From Aspidapion aeneum (Eukaryota > Arthropoda > Insecta > Coleoptera > Brentidae), in assembly GCA_963576565.1 (NCBI GenBank), contig OY755044.1, positions 41,968,735-42,032,734 of the forward strand: DNA of 64,000 bases. Reading direction: 5' to 3'. Below, piece by piece: positions 33,516 to 46,019 of this stretch (positions are counted from its first letter, which is position 1; every line of letters starts with the position of its first letter). A model generated the notes under the pieces. The model was not told the origin of the DNA. It searched no databases and saw only the letters and a list, made by a program, of their open reading frames with translations. Position numbers and translations under genes: made by a program.

Positions 33516-35430
33516 ACGATATGAAAATATGCACATGGAATATTCGGAAACTATACCAAGCAGGCGATCTTAAAATATTTAGAGAGCAATTAGAAAAATA
33601 CAGTGCTGACATAACTGCCATCCAAGAAGTTCTACGAAATGGAATAGGTAGACTACACAGAAAGACATCAGTTTAGTACCGCTTTTATTGTGTGAAAGAG
33701 AATTAGACATTTAACATAAATAGATCACATCCTTAATGATTACAGAGATTTATCGAATCTGCTAGACGTAAGAAGCTATAAAGGAGCAAACATCGATTCC
33801 GACCACTATCTTGTTGGCGCCAAAATTCGCATGTAATTATCAAACATCAAAAAAACAAAAGGTATTAAAATAATAAGGTACAATACAGAACTACTAAATG
33901 ATGAAAACACATCAAAACAATTTAGCAGAAATTTTACGAACAGACTGGAAAGTACAGACATCATAAACCTAAACGATCAATAGAACGCGTGCAGAAAGGC
34001 TCTAATATCAGTGGCTGCTGAAACTCTAGGTGTCATCCAGAACAGACGCAATATGCAAGGAGTGTGCAGAAGTCACAGATCAGAAGAACAAAGTTTATGA
34101 ACTAAAGCAACATCGCAGAACAAGAACACATTAAAACAATATAAGCAACTACGCCGATTTGGAAAACGAATCCACAAAGCAAAAAAGCGGGTATATAAAA
34201 ACGAAAAGCTGGGAGAACTCGAGCAGCTAATTGCTGGACAGAACACTTTGAGGAACTACTTAATGGAAATGAACAGCTCGGGAAAAACCATTAAAAAAAC
34301 CCTCCAAGAAACACAACCCCCAAAATCCACCATCTCTTGATAAAGTAAAGCACGCCATTTACAAACTAAAGAACAACAAATCTCCAGGAAGCGATGGCCT
34401 GCCCACTTCACAAAAAAGGAGACTTACTGGAATGTAAAAACTACAGAGGCATAACTCTTTTAAACACTACATACAAGGTCCTGTTAAACATCATATATGC
34501 AAGACGAAAGCCTCATGTTGAAAGAGAAGTCGGAAATTATCAGTGTCGATTTCGAACAGGAGGACCAGATATTTGTTCTTCGGCAAATTTTGGAAAAGAC
34601 CCTTGAATTTAATATATGACAGCAAAATTAGGATTAGACTCTACAAAAATGGTTTAAGACAAGGCGATGCACTTGCTTGCTTACTTTAAAATCGCCCTCG
34701 AGAAAGTGATCAGGGAGTCTAAAATTGATACCAATGGCATCATATTCGACAAATCGGTACAGCTTCTTGCATATGCTGACGATGTCGACGTTACTGCACG
34801 ATCTCTTTCCACTCTTAGAGAGTCATTTGTGTCACTTACAAGTGCTGCTGAAAATATGGGCGTTAAAGTTAACGAACCCAAGACGAAACTCATGGTGGCA
34901 TCAACAGAAGAACGCCAAAGAAATATTGGTCAAAACCTTACCATCGGTAAAAAAAACTTTGAAGAGAGAATCGGGGGTAGCTAGTTAACTCCTCCAATAC
35001 TCAAACAGCTAAGATCAAGGCGCATCTTGTTTGCCAGTCACTTTTACTATAGCTTACAAAAACAACTGCAAAGCACAAGCCTAACCAGAAAAACAAAGCA
35101 CAACTGTACAAAACACTAATCCTACCAGTTCTCACGTACGGCTCTGAAACATGGACTATGTCAATGCAAGATGCCAATCTTTAAAATAAGGATTTTGAGA
35201 ACCTTCTTTAAAGACGTGTACGAAACTGGGGTTTGGCGGAGGAGATTTAACTCTGAGTTGTATGAACTCTTTAATAACCTCAGTGGCCTAGACGGAAGAC
35301 AGCATTACGGCGGACGCCAAAAAGATCGGTGCGCCATGGAAAGTCGCTGCTTTACAAAAAGACCGCTGAAAAGAGAAGCTTGCGAAGGCCGCCAGGACCC
35401 AACCAGGGTTGTTGCGCCAATGATGATGAT
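33515..35430 (+). mobile_element. RTE-like non-LTR retrotransposon relic
   Basis: The endonuclease starts at 33521 (MKICTWNIRKLYQAGDLKIF, then ITAIQEV). An internal deletion jumps to the end of the domain (LDVRSYKGANIDSDHYLVGA, about 33765-33825). Reverse transcriptase fragments follow: NKSPGSDGLP (about 34375), NYRGITLLN (about 34440), LLAYADDVDVTARS (about 34767, catalytic ADD) and LTYGSETWTM (about 35133). The C-terminal piece FFKDVYETGVWRRRFNSELY lies at about 35198. ATGATGATG near 35420 fits an RTE-style tail. Frameshifts and stops make it inactive. Confidence 0.85.
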
Positions 35431-35459
35431 TACACATCACTTAAAAAATAGACCGATGT

Positions 35460-37078
35460 AATGTGAACTATCGGGGTAGTGCCAGTAGTAGCTATACAAG
35501 TGATTCAAACTATATTCTCCAAAAGTTTAATTTTACATTTTTCTCATAAATAGTTAAATAAAGTCCTATAAATTAAAAATGATGGATTGTGGGTGCCTTC
35601 TAGCACTACTTTTTTTCTATTGATTCTTATAACGATAACAAATATAGACACTTATTTAATACAAGAGGATTCATCTTATCATTTTTATCAGAAATAATTC
35701 AATGTTTTTTCCACAAAATCTGATGAGTGTACATGTAAATATTTTGTCGGAATTTAGGATACCTACCTACGCGTTTTTCGACGAAAAAGAAATACCAAAG
35801 AGTCATTAAATTTACAAAAAAATATTATAGTTCAACAGTGTTCGTAGGAAAAATAGCGTACACAACTCGATAGAAAGTAACTTTCTTACACTTACACACA
35901 CGCGTATTGTTTCACTCGGCTAGCTCCTCGTTCACAACATTCACGCTTGTGTAAAATTTGTCACTTTCTTCTCTTGTTATGTAATTTACTATTAATTAGT
36001 TGATCCTATAAGACGTCTCCACTCTAAAAATATGTTTGCAGTAAATTCGAAGGTTCTGTTTCTTCTTATTTCATAAATAGTTGAAAAGAGGCCACCAAAG
36101 AAATAAAAAATATTTTTCGTGATGAAAAGTGTACTTTTTAGGAGTAAAAAGTATAAAATTGGGATAACAAGGGACATGTCAGCGATAAAATATGGAAATC
36201 GGAAGGAATAGTGTCTAATCAGAGATAAACGCGAAAAATATTTAAAATAAAAACGTCAAAACCCAAAAGCACAAAAAAAATAGCGTATAAGCCTCGTCAT
36301 TAAAGTTAATTTTTTTCGCTCAACGATTTGTAGCCCTCACTCTAGTCAGGCTACAAACATTTCGCCTCATGATAAAAAGTGACTAATTAAAAGGCAAAAA
36401 ATATATTTTATTTGAAGTACTAGATATTATATTATTTGCTCTGTCCCCCTTTTCGCGCCACAAATTCTTAACAAGTTCTTTATTTCGCTCTAAATGAACG
36501 GAGCTAACGTGTAACTGTGACGGCTAAGCATAATAAGAATGCTTTATTGTTTTTTATTTTAAATACGTCTTTCTTTCAAAAAATTTTTTATGTTTCCATG
36601 ACCGATCTGATACCTTCCTAGCTAGCCTATTAGCACATTTCAAGTGAAGCCATGATATAACAGCCTTGAAAACAGTTTTTTGTAAATATCTGAGAAACTA
36701 AAGGTCCTACGAAGTTTTTGGTTATAACACAAATTATTGAGCGAAATGTAGTCTACTATATTCCGCAAACCGCATATTGATTGATCTCCGGTAAAAAGTT
36801 TGCATTTTGAAAATTTTTTAATTGTCAAAAAACGTCATTAGCATTAATGGATTTTGACCAAAAGCAGCTATCGTGTTACGGACAGATATACACATATACA
36901 CACACCGACACACAGACAGCGACGATATTGCTAAGAGAGGTCAAGATACATCGAAATAACACATTTTGGCGTTATAACCAAAAAAAATTTTTGCTTAATA
37001 TTTTTTATTTCGCTTTATAGAAAAACTTTTTATTTTTGAAAGTTTTAAGTTTTTTTAGCTAGGAAACATATAGCAGTT
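35460..37078. other. Gene-poor spacer with a family X copy at 36590-36995
   Basis: No gene is seen. At 36590-36995 a family X element runs from its subterminal end (GATCTGATACCTTCCTAGCT) through the GTGTTACGGACAGATATACA block, but lacks the terminal hairpin. The remainder is AT-rich with short reused phrases such as AAAAATAGCGTA (about 35851, 36280). Confidence 0.55.
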
Positions 37079-37258
37079 ACTTTTGGTTTCTTCAATCAGT
37101 ATTCGTTCGATCGCAGTTCGGTACAGTTGTACTACATCGTACCTGCATGATAGTACTAACGAGATCAAAGTCAAAGTTTGTTTTGTTTATAATAAACCTC
37201 GCGCGCGAAAAATCTATGTTAAAAATTTATAAACAATGTTTATTATAAATAATATATC

Positions 37259-38653
37259 ATGTTTAAAAGCAAAAAAAGTGTACCATCACCTGTGAAGCTT
37301 GTTTTAAAAATTAGCGAAAAGCCCAAACAAAATCAAGAAAAAATGGATAATGCCGAATTATTTCAGGATTGCCATGCTAGAACACAAAATGAAGAAGTTT
37401 TATATAGCGAATGGAAAAAATCCCAAAACGAAAAAAATTCACTTAGTGTACAAGTGGATTATCTCCGAAGTCAACTGGAAAGTATGCAAAGAAAATTTGC
37501 AGATTTAGAGACAAAAGTCACTAAAAAAGATGAGTCTGACATGGACTACATTTCTGATGAGGACGATCTGGCAAGAGAAACTGAGCGGATCAGACAAAAA
37601 GGAAAAGGTTGGAAAAAACGTCGAATGGATACTTCACTCTCACCACCACAACAAAGCTCGGGCACTGGAGAGCCCTCCAATAAAACACAAAATGAAGAAC
37701 CTCCTACTAAGTTTAAAAAAGCTCCATTACCTCCACCGATTATGGTAAATGGCGTAAATAATTTTAATGATATTTATGAAAAATTAAATATCATACAAGG
37801 AGTTAAAATAAAAGTTTTAAATAACGAAAATATTAAAATAAATGTACAAGACGCAGACAGCTATCGGCTGGTTACTAAAATGCTTAATGAAGCATCAATT
37901 GCACTTATACGAAAACAAACAAATAAGGCCAATTAGAGTAATAGCGAATAGGCTACACTTCTCATGTGACCCACAAAAAATTGTAGCTGATCTACAAAAA
38001 CAAGGTTTTAAGGCACTGGAGGCCAGCAACAAACTTAAATGGAGAACAAGACAACCTCTTAACATGTTTATGCTCACATTTAGCCACGATGAAGATATCA
38101 ACAAAATTTTTGAAATTTTCAGTATCCTTGGGATTGAAGTGGAAATAAAAGCACTTAAAACCTCAAAATTAGTCGCTCAATGCAAAAGATGTCAATCTTA
38201 TGGACACACGCAAAAATATTGCGCTAAAGAACCACGTTGCGTAAAATGCACGGGGAAACATCTTACAGTAGAATGCCCCAAACCAAAAGAATCTGAGCCA
38301 AAATGCATCCACTGTGGAGGCAAGCATCCTGCTAACTACAGAGGATGCCTTGTTGCTAAAGAAATATACAAAAATTGAAAAATAAACCTAAGAAACCGAA
38401 TCTCATACCAAACGTAAGTACAAATAGACAAAACCAACAGACAAGAAACACAGTCACACAAAACTCTGTGACAAGGACATACAGCCAAGTAGCAGCAACA
38501 GCTACTATACCTGATATTAATATCAGTAGTAAAAATACTATGGAACAAACACTACAATTAATTTTGGAGAAATTGAACAAACTTGATGAGCGACTAACTA
38601 AACTAGAAAGTAGCAATAACGGAGCTACCAATATGCCTCAAGATGGTCAGTAA
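37259..38653 (+). pseudogene. LINE ORF1 (gag-like, zinc knuckles), frameshifted
   Basis: It is read in three frame segments. 37259 to about 37900 has a basic/acidic N-terminus with a coiled-coil-like stretch (SVQVDYLRSQLESMQRKFAD). About 37900-38378 has the Jockey gag core and CCHC knuckles (CKRCQSYGHTQKYC, CVKCTGKHLTVEC, CIHCGGKHPANYRGC). 38375-38653 has a Gln/Asn-rich tail (TYSQVAATA) and a final coil. ORF1 proteins bind the element's RNA in the nucleus. Frameshifts at about 37900 and 38370 inactivate it. It overlaps the ORF2 start by a few bases. Confidence 0.88.
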
Positions 38654-41210
38654 TCTTAGAATCCTAGCTTGGAATGCCAATGGTCTCTTGCAACATCAGC
38701 AAGACTTGCAAGTTATTCTAGACACAGAAAAAATTGACGTCTGTCTTGTTCAGAAACGCATTTCGCTAACCAGTCTCACATTAAATTTAAAGGTTATAAA
38801 GTGTATCATACATCTCATCCTAGCAATACTGCACATGGGGGAAGTGCTGTAATAATTAAAGAAAATATATCACACTATGAGGAGATAGGATATAAAACCA
38901 TAGAGATTCAAGCTACATTAGTAAGTGTAAAAACCAAAACATATACATTAGTCATAAGTGCTGTCTATATACCACTAAGGCACTTACTAAAGAAAAATCA
39001 ATATCTTAATTTTCTCAGAAAATTAGGAAACCGTTTTATAATTGGAGGTGACTTTAATGCAAAAAATACCTACTGGGGATCTAGACTGACGAATTCTAAA
39101 GGAAAAGAACTTTTGCAAGCTATTAGTGAATATCAATGTGAGCCGATATCAACTGGTAAGCCCACATACTATCCAATTGATTTTTTTATAGTAAAAAATA
39201 TATCTTTAAGTTTTGTAGATATAGAAGAAAGTTTTGATTTACACTCAGATCATTCACCTATTATTCTAACTCTTAGTAAAAACATAATAAAGAAAGAAGC
39301 AAATATCTTACTAGTTAATAAACTGACTGACTGGATTAGTTTTAAACAAAGTCTGTCAGTAAAAATAAACCTATCAGTACCATTGCAAACGCCAGAATAT
39401 TTTGTTACAAATATTCAACAAGCAGCTTGGGAAAACAGTCCAAAACCAAAGAGAATTTTTAAGGGAAAAAACTATCCAAAGGAAATTAGAGACCTTATAT
39501 TGGAAAAAAGGAAACTAAGAAGAAAGGGGCAGCAAAGCCGTGATCCTCGGGACAAAACAAATCTCAACAACATGACGCAGCGCATTAGGCGAGAAATTCT
39601 AGTAATAAAAAATGAATCTATTAACCATTTTCTTAATGAACTTACAGATGATAAAAATACCGACTATTCCCTTTGGAAAGCAACCAAAGATTTTAAAAGA
39701 CCAATTATCCAAATTCCACCCATACGAAAATCTAACAACCAGTGGGCAAGGAGCAACGAAGAAAAAGCAGATATTAGATTATCATTTAGAAAAAACATTT
39801 CAGCCCCACGAAGCACCAGATGAACACTTTCATTTAAATGAACCCCATCAAATCGAAGACCATATTAAGCTTACATCACCAACAGAAATATTAACAGAAA
39901 TCAAAAATATTAATTCGAAAAAAGCCCCAGGGTATGATCTTATTAACAGGGTAGTCATAAAACAACTCCCCAGAAAAGCTATCGTAAAACTATGCAACCT
40001 AATTAATGCGTCTTTTAGGCTTAGGTATGTACCTAAACTGTGGAAAGTTGCAGAAGTTATCATGATTTCAAAACCGGGAAAACCACTCCATGGCGTGTCA
40101 TCTTACAGGCCAATATCTTTGCTGCCAATTGTATCCAAGATGTATGAAAAATTATTGCTTAAAAGAATAAAATCCATTATAGAAAGACAAGAAATTATTC
40201 CGTCTCATCAATTTGGTTTTCGAGACAAGCATTCCACGATAGATCAAGTACACAGAATTAGTAATATAATAGAAAAAGCACTAGAAGAGGGAAAAGTTTT
40301 CTAGATGTAGCACAAGCATTTGACAAAGTGTGGCATGAAGGCCTTAATTTTAAATTAAAACGGCTTCTGTCAAAACAATATTCGGATATTTTGGAATCAT
40401 ACATATCTGATAGACATTTTAGAGTAAAACAGGAAGACTCATACTCAAATTTAAGAAAATTCAAGCCGGCGTGCCCCAGGGTAGCGTACTAGGCCCATAT
40501 CTATACTTATTATTCACTTGTGATATCCCAAAGCCAGAAAATTGCCACTTAGCAACATTTGCCGATGATACTGGTTTATTGACGGTAGAAAAATCTATTG
40601 AAAAATGCATAGAAAAACTTCAGGATGCAGTCACCCAAGTTCACAGTTGGACCACAAAGTGGCGAATAAAATTAAATGAAACCAAATCAATTCATGTTGA
40701 TTTTACAAACAAAAATATAAATCACATACAAATTACAATTAACAACATTCCCGTACCATATTCAAATCAGGCAAAATATCTAGGTATGACACTTGATGCC
40801 AAATTGCGCTGGAAAGCACATGTTAAGAAAGAAAAAAAAAGAACTTGAGATAAGGTATAGAAAAATGAACTGGCTAATTGGAAGGAAGTCTAATCTAACA
40901 ATTCATAATAAGTTACTGCTTTATAGACAAATACTGAAACCAGTATGGACATATGGCATTCAACTATGGGGTTGTGCTAAAGAGAGTAATATTCTAGTTG
41001 TACAGAGATTTCAAAATAAAGTAGTACGTTCGAAATAGTGACCTTCAACGAGATCTAAAAATCGAAACTGTAGCAGCAAAAAGTACGCAAAAAGCCATGA
41101 AGATAGACTCCATCGGCATGTGAATGTGGAAGCAATTCAGCTTCTAGACAATACTATGCTAGTTCGAAGACTAAAAAGAGTGAAGCCGTTTGAGCTAGTA
41201 AACTAAGTGA
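38643..41210 (+). pseudogene. LINE ORF2 (endonuclease-reverse transcriptase), frameshifted
   Basis: An APE-type endonuclease begins ILAWNANGLLQHQQDLQVIL, with GGDFNAKNTYWGS and the SDHSPI catalytic region. The reverse transcriptase has YRPISLLPIVSKMYEKLLLK, HQFGFRDKHST, DVAQAFDKVWHEGL, GVPQGSVLGPYLYLL and FADDTGLL, so the catalytic DD is kept. The C-terminal part includes KYLGMTLDAKLRW and LKPVWTYGIQLWGC. Frame breaks occur near 38800, 39790, 40300, 40470, 40840 and 41035. The order and spacing of motifs are those of the Jockey clade. Confidence 0.9.
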
Positions 41211-41439
41211 ATTACACATAAAACAAAATAATGCTATAAACACAACACAATTGTGAGTTACAGACTAAACAAAGCGGGGAGAACTGTTGAGTGAACCCTA
41301 AGTTTAAATCTGACTTTTCTAGTAAATTAAGTTAAAACAAAATTGCTAATTAGTCTTACTGACTAGATTGTAATACAATAAACACAGTGTGTTTGACAAA
41401 TAAAAAAGAAATAAAAAATTAAAAAACTTTTGGTTTCTT

Positions 41440-42059
41440 TACTCAAACATTTTTGTTTTAATCATTGATCATCGTGAAGTATTTTATTATGATCATTAAA
41501 TTAAGCCAAATCAGTTTTTTCAAAAAGTGTTTTTTTTGCCAAACATTTTATAAAAAAATACTCAGTTTCCGTGGAATCGCCAAAATACGCAGTTAAAACA
41601 GCAGGGGCATTGGAGAAAATTGTTTACTTAGCCCCTCTCTATAACATACTAAAATTATTGAAGAACCCGTACCCGTACACATATGCATCATAAGAAAACT
41701 GCGGTTTTTTTTATAGTGAATTACATTGCTGGGTGAGTCAGGCATAAGTGCAGAAAGTAAAAACAGTGCGGAAAAGTACCAATTTACCAAATTTTAGATT
41801 TTTCTAGAAAATAGGATATTTTGCGTTTTATTTTAGATAAAAATACTTTCACAGGTATTATCCCACTGAGCTCCACTGTTAATCAGATAACATAAAGATA
41901 AAAATTTATCAAAATTCCTTTAATATAATGTGATATCACCGCATAAAAACAAACAACTTGATTCAAACAAAGAAATATTAATTTTTGTATGTATACAATA
42001 TAACAAGATATAGTCATTAAACTAAAAAAGGTATTTTTAAAGTTTTTTAAAAAACAAAA
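41440..42059. other. AT-rich upstream region of the 42-kb Kazal gene
   Basis: No gene is seen. The minus frame at 41593-41790 is unsupported. The region should include the Kazal promoter, but none of its motifs can be called with confidence. Confidence 0.3.
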
Positions 42060-42676
42060 ATGAGGTATATTTTTGTCTTAGTCTTCACATTAATGGCCGT
42101 GTTTTACAAAACATTTGCGCAAATGCGCCCAGTTGCAAGTTATACAAAAGAAGTTGAACTGATTTGTGTATGTCCCAGAAATTATGACCCTTTATGTGCA
42201 TCAAATGGTCAAAGCTATGCTAACAAATGTAAATTTGAATGTCACAAAACTAGTCTGGAATCAAGGGGTAAGAGAAAGATAGTTAAATTTAATTAACTTT
42301 TGAAGAAAAAATTATTTAAAAAAAAAAACAATTTGCACAAAAAAAATATAATTTTTGTTAGTTTTGAGCAACTATATAGATTTTTAAATAATATAAGATA
42401 CCACACACTTATATTTAGCTTATATAGTTTTAAAGTTACTAACTAATTATTTTTTTTTATATTTCAACTATTTTTATCCATACTACACTGTAACTTAAAC
42501 AAATTTTAGGATTGAAAAATATTGAAATTCTCAGTTATGGAAAATGTGATGACAGCAAAGAAACAAAGAAGTTTTTAAAAGATTTTCATCAAAGATTGAA
42601 CTCAAGAAATGAGGAGAACGGCAATGATATAGAGAATCTTGGAGGGAATATTCCCCTAGAACCAGTACTATATTAA
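42060..42676 (+). CDS. Secreted single-domain Kazal protease inhibitor, two exons
   Basis: Exon 1 is 42060..42267 and exon 2 is 42510..42676, together 124 residues. A signal peptide (1-20, core IFVLVFTLMAVF) is followed by a Kazal domain with Cys36, 38, 46, 57, 61 and 82 (DPLCASNGQSYANKC). Arg40 is the expected P1. The sixth cysteine (SYGKC) is encoded in exon 2. The donor G|GTAAGAG (42267/42268) and acceptor AATTTTAG|G join in phase 1 within Gly70. Without splicing the frame ends after KRKIVKFN and lacks Cys6. The C-terminal 42 residues form a hydrophilic tail. The intron lies between the fifth and sixth cysteines, unlike the other split family member. Confidence 0.87.
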
Positions 42677-44279
42677 CCAGAATAATAGGAAAACTACTAC
42701 ACAGTATAGTATTTATATTTATATTATAAAAAGTAGTTTTTCTGTGCTTTAGTGCTAAACCCCAATTTGACCAAACTTTTGTCTGCATTTTTGCGTACCG
42801 TAATGAAACTTCGCACAATTATAGTAAAACACCACAGTATTATTTTACTTAGTGGTGCTTATCCCGAACCTAGTGCAGAGCAAAGATACAGGGTGTTTTA
42901 TTTCTAATTGCATCTATCTTTTTTTGCGAAATTTATGGTGTGGGTGTTGAGTATAAAAAAAGTTCCAGGAGCTTAGTTATGCAAGATAAGGTGTTAAAAT
43001 TTAATGTGCGCATAAATGAATTGTTTTTCTTTAAAACAGAAACTGCTGGACGGGTGTGATGTATACAGGGTCTTAGGACAGGGGGGTTTTAACTAATAAT
43101 TCTAGATGAAAAAAATCTAAAAAGATGGAAAATTATGTGGATTTCTTAGACTTAACGATATATTCTACAAAAAGAAAATAAAAACTAGTTTGAACTATTT
43201 TTTTTATGACGACGTTACAAATCACTATGGAAAACGCAAAGTCAGCACATTACAGCAATATATACCAGTACAGCTTTCATTTTCTTAAATAAAAAATTTT
43301 GTACAGAGTGTTAAAAAGTAACTAGACAAGACAAGTTTTTTCGTAATTTTTTATTTTAGTGCTGAAAATTCAAATAACACTAGATATATCATATAATATA
43401 TGTATTATATGTATGTATTCTCCTTTATAAACCATTTATCGGACTTTATTTTTGTAATAAGCGCTAAATCATTACCATTTTCTGAACGTATATACTGGGC
43501 AACAACAACTTTCCTCTCATTTTTACTTTGTTTTACATTATTTATTGTAGCTACTGCGTTAATAAGAATTTTTCAATGAAGCTTACCACAATTTGTTGGC
43601 TTAATACAGGCTATGACACAAAAATTTAAGTTTGTGTAATTTTGTAATATGCTGAAAGATACAAGGTGATATTAACAAAAACATGTAAAAAGTAGTAGTC
43701 TCAAACTTTTGTTCATACTGGTTATGCAGTTTAAGATACCTTCTTAATTTTATTACTTATTATAACTAGAAGAACGCCTTTTTTACTTGGTGTACATTGT
43801 TTTACTTAGCTTTGTAGTTGTAAGAAAATACAGGGTGTTTCTTTTCTCAATATATAATTTTTCTAAATATGTAAAACACCCTGCACTTATAAAATTAGAA
43901 AATATACAGTAGAAAGTTAAACTGTTAATCACCTATGTAACTGTTAGTTAGAAACATTAAAACATACAGGGTATTCAAATTAAAGTCGGTAATATCGTTA
44001 ACTTTGTTACTATCAAAACTACAAGGTCGGTTAAGTAATTAGACAAAATTTTAATATTTTTTCCCCTAACTAAATTGGTGAAACAAGAACAAAATTAAAC
44101 GACGCGTAGGTGAGTTATAGTAAAAAAAATATTTTTTTAAAGATATACGGAGCAGATATATACAGTACCAGCAATCGATAAAAAAATTTATATATAAATA
44201 AAAGCTGTTATGACTTTTTCTTTTTAAATAAAAAGTTATGAACGAAATACAGTAATTTTATTTTATAAATAATATTTTT
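42677..44279. other. Intergenic DNA rich in ACAGGGTG-type repeat ends
   Basis: TACAGGGTG, its complement or close variants occur at about 42887, 43060, 43830, 43880 and 43967, each beside AT-rich unmatched DNA. These look like ends of decayed foldback elements. No coding region is supported. Confidence 0.45.
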
Positions 44280-44775
44280 ACCTACCTAGCCCGCGCAGCA
44301 ATGGCTAGAGAAGGTATTAGTTTTGACGAAAAAAGTTTTTTTGAGATAACGCTGAAAATGTGTTGTTTTTGGTGTATTTTGACCTATCTTAGCAATATCG
44401 TCTTGATGTTTATGTGTGTGTGTGTGTGTTTGTCTGTCCGTAACACGATAGCTCCTAAACCGCTGCACCGATTTTTATAAAAATTTTAGGTAAAATAGTG
44501 TTTGACACTGTGACGAGCTGGTTAGATTTTGGGCAAAATCCATTAATGCTAATGAAAAAATTCTAACTTTTTAACGGAACATCGCATTAAGATGAGGTTT
44601 TCTGAATATAGTAGATCGCATTTTTCTCAATACTTTGTGTTATAACCAAAAACTTTATAGGACCTTTTGTTTCTGAGATATTTACCAAAAACTGTTTTCA
44701 AGACTGATATATCGTGGAGTGTGCTAATAGGCTAGCTAGGAAGGTATCAGATCCGTTATGGATCCATTTATTTGT
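44280..44775 (-). mobile_element. Family X hairpin element, most complete copy
   Basis: A terminal hairpin (CCTAGCCCGCGCAGCAATGG with GGCTAG mirrored) is followed by GACGAAAAA, the (GT)n and TGTCTGTCCGTAACACGATA block, TTTAGGTAAAATAGTGTTTG and a tail to the subterminal GGCTAGCTAGGAAGGTATCA, and ends near ATGGATCCATTTATT. About 0.5 kb, no coding capacity. The strand is given with the hairpin as the 3' end. Confidence 0.75.
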
Positions 44776-44794
44776 AGTGAGACTGTCAAAAATA

Positions 44795-45560
44795 TTGGAT
44801 CAAAATCTGGGGGCACGGCGGTGCCCCGACAAGTTCGCGCAAACTGCTCTACCATCTTTTATTGAAACGTTTCAGCCCATATTTGACCTATCTAAAACTC
44901 TACTTCGGAATGAGCTACGAACTTCAAACTTTGCACAGTCGTAGATCTTCATAGAGTTAGTTAACAATCTCTCCAAGTTTTATGGACTTCCATAAAGTAG
45001 TAAAGTAGTTCCGAAATTTCAAAAAACGAACATGCCACTCACTCAGTCATGTATACATGACCATCAAAATTTTACTGTACTTCCAGATATGCTACATAGC
45101 TGAAATTTGGCAGACTGATTATGACCAAACCCTTGGCAAAAATAAAAAACACCAAAATTCTCATTTATTCCCCTTCTCTATATATGTAAAGTTATGTAAA
45201 AGTAACATTGCCCACTTCCAGAAATGATCGAGAGCTGAGTTTTGGCAGACTTTTAAAAACTATGCTAAAACTATAGAAAAAAATTAAAAAACCTCAAAAT
45301 TTTAAGTTACTTTCCTCCCTATAAATGTAAAGTTATGTAAAAGGAACATTCTCCACTTCAAGAAACGCTAGAGAGCTGAGCTTTGGAAGGCCCATAGGGT
45401 ACTATGATAAAAGTATAGAAAAAAATTAAAACACCCCAAAATTTTAATTTACTGTCCTCCCCTATAAATGTAAAGTTATGTAAAACTAACATTGGCCACT
45501 TCCAGAATAGCGGGAGCTGAGCTTTGGAAAAGCTTTGGAAGAGCAAGTACGCGAAAATGG
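44795..45560 (+). repeat. GGGGGCACGG family repeat with tandem units of about 130 bp
   Basis: It starts CTGGGGGCACGGCGGTGCCC and aligns with 21455-21965. Its 3' part (about 45040-45540) is four to five tandem units of about 125-135 bp, each with TAAAGTTATGTAAAA, CCACTTC and GAGCTGAG. The related copy at 21.5 kb has fewer units. No gene. Confidence 0.7.
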
Positions 45561-46019
45561 TATTCCGGAAAAAGAAAAGATGGATAGGGTTCGTTGAGAT
45601 ATACTTTTGATTACAATGCATATACATAATAACGTATATGTGTTGAAACCGGAATGTTTTCCGAAAAGGCCTGCCTGTAAACTGAAATTTTCTGTATAAA
45701 AAATTGTACGGAAAGTTTTGGTTTTCCGGTCGGTTTAAAAAAATATTAAATAGAGCATATTTACATAGGTTTTGTCATTTTTCATAATACCTACCTACTA
45801 AATTAAAAGAATAAAATGACAACTGCAATATAAAGAGAGGTACAGGGTGTCCCAAATCTAATGTTTTGAAGGGGTTTTAGGTGTTTCTCAGAGAGGTTGA
45901 AAACATTTTAGGCCCCACTTGCGAGGGTCGATTTTAAGGAAGGCTTAAAGGTAAAAACAGCATTTTTATATTGCAAGTCGTTTTTAAAAGTTTGCATTTA
46001 AAGCTTATAACATTTTTGT

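Larger units (their letters stand above)
37093..41425 (+). mobile_element. Full-length Jockey-like LINE, dead, with 14-bp target duplication
   Basis: A 4.33-kb element flanked by perfect ACTTTTGGTTTCTT direct repeats (37079-37092 and 41426-41439). It has a short 5' leader, ORF1 (gag, 37259 to about 38650), ORF2 (endonuclease and reverse transcriptase, 38643 to about 41205) and an A-rich 3' end (AAATAAAAAAGAAATAAAAA). Several frameshifts break both frames. The exact target duplication means the ends are intact and the insertion is full length. It sits in intergenic DNA between two Kazal genes. Confidence 0.92.

Noticed and set aside
38336..38631. Cys-rich minus frames of 70 and 91 codons as secreted peptides
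   Set aside because: Antisense to the LINE ORF1 zinc-knuckle region.
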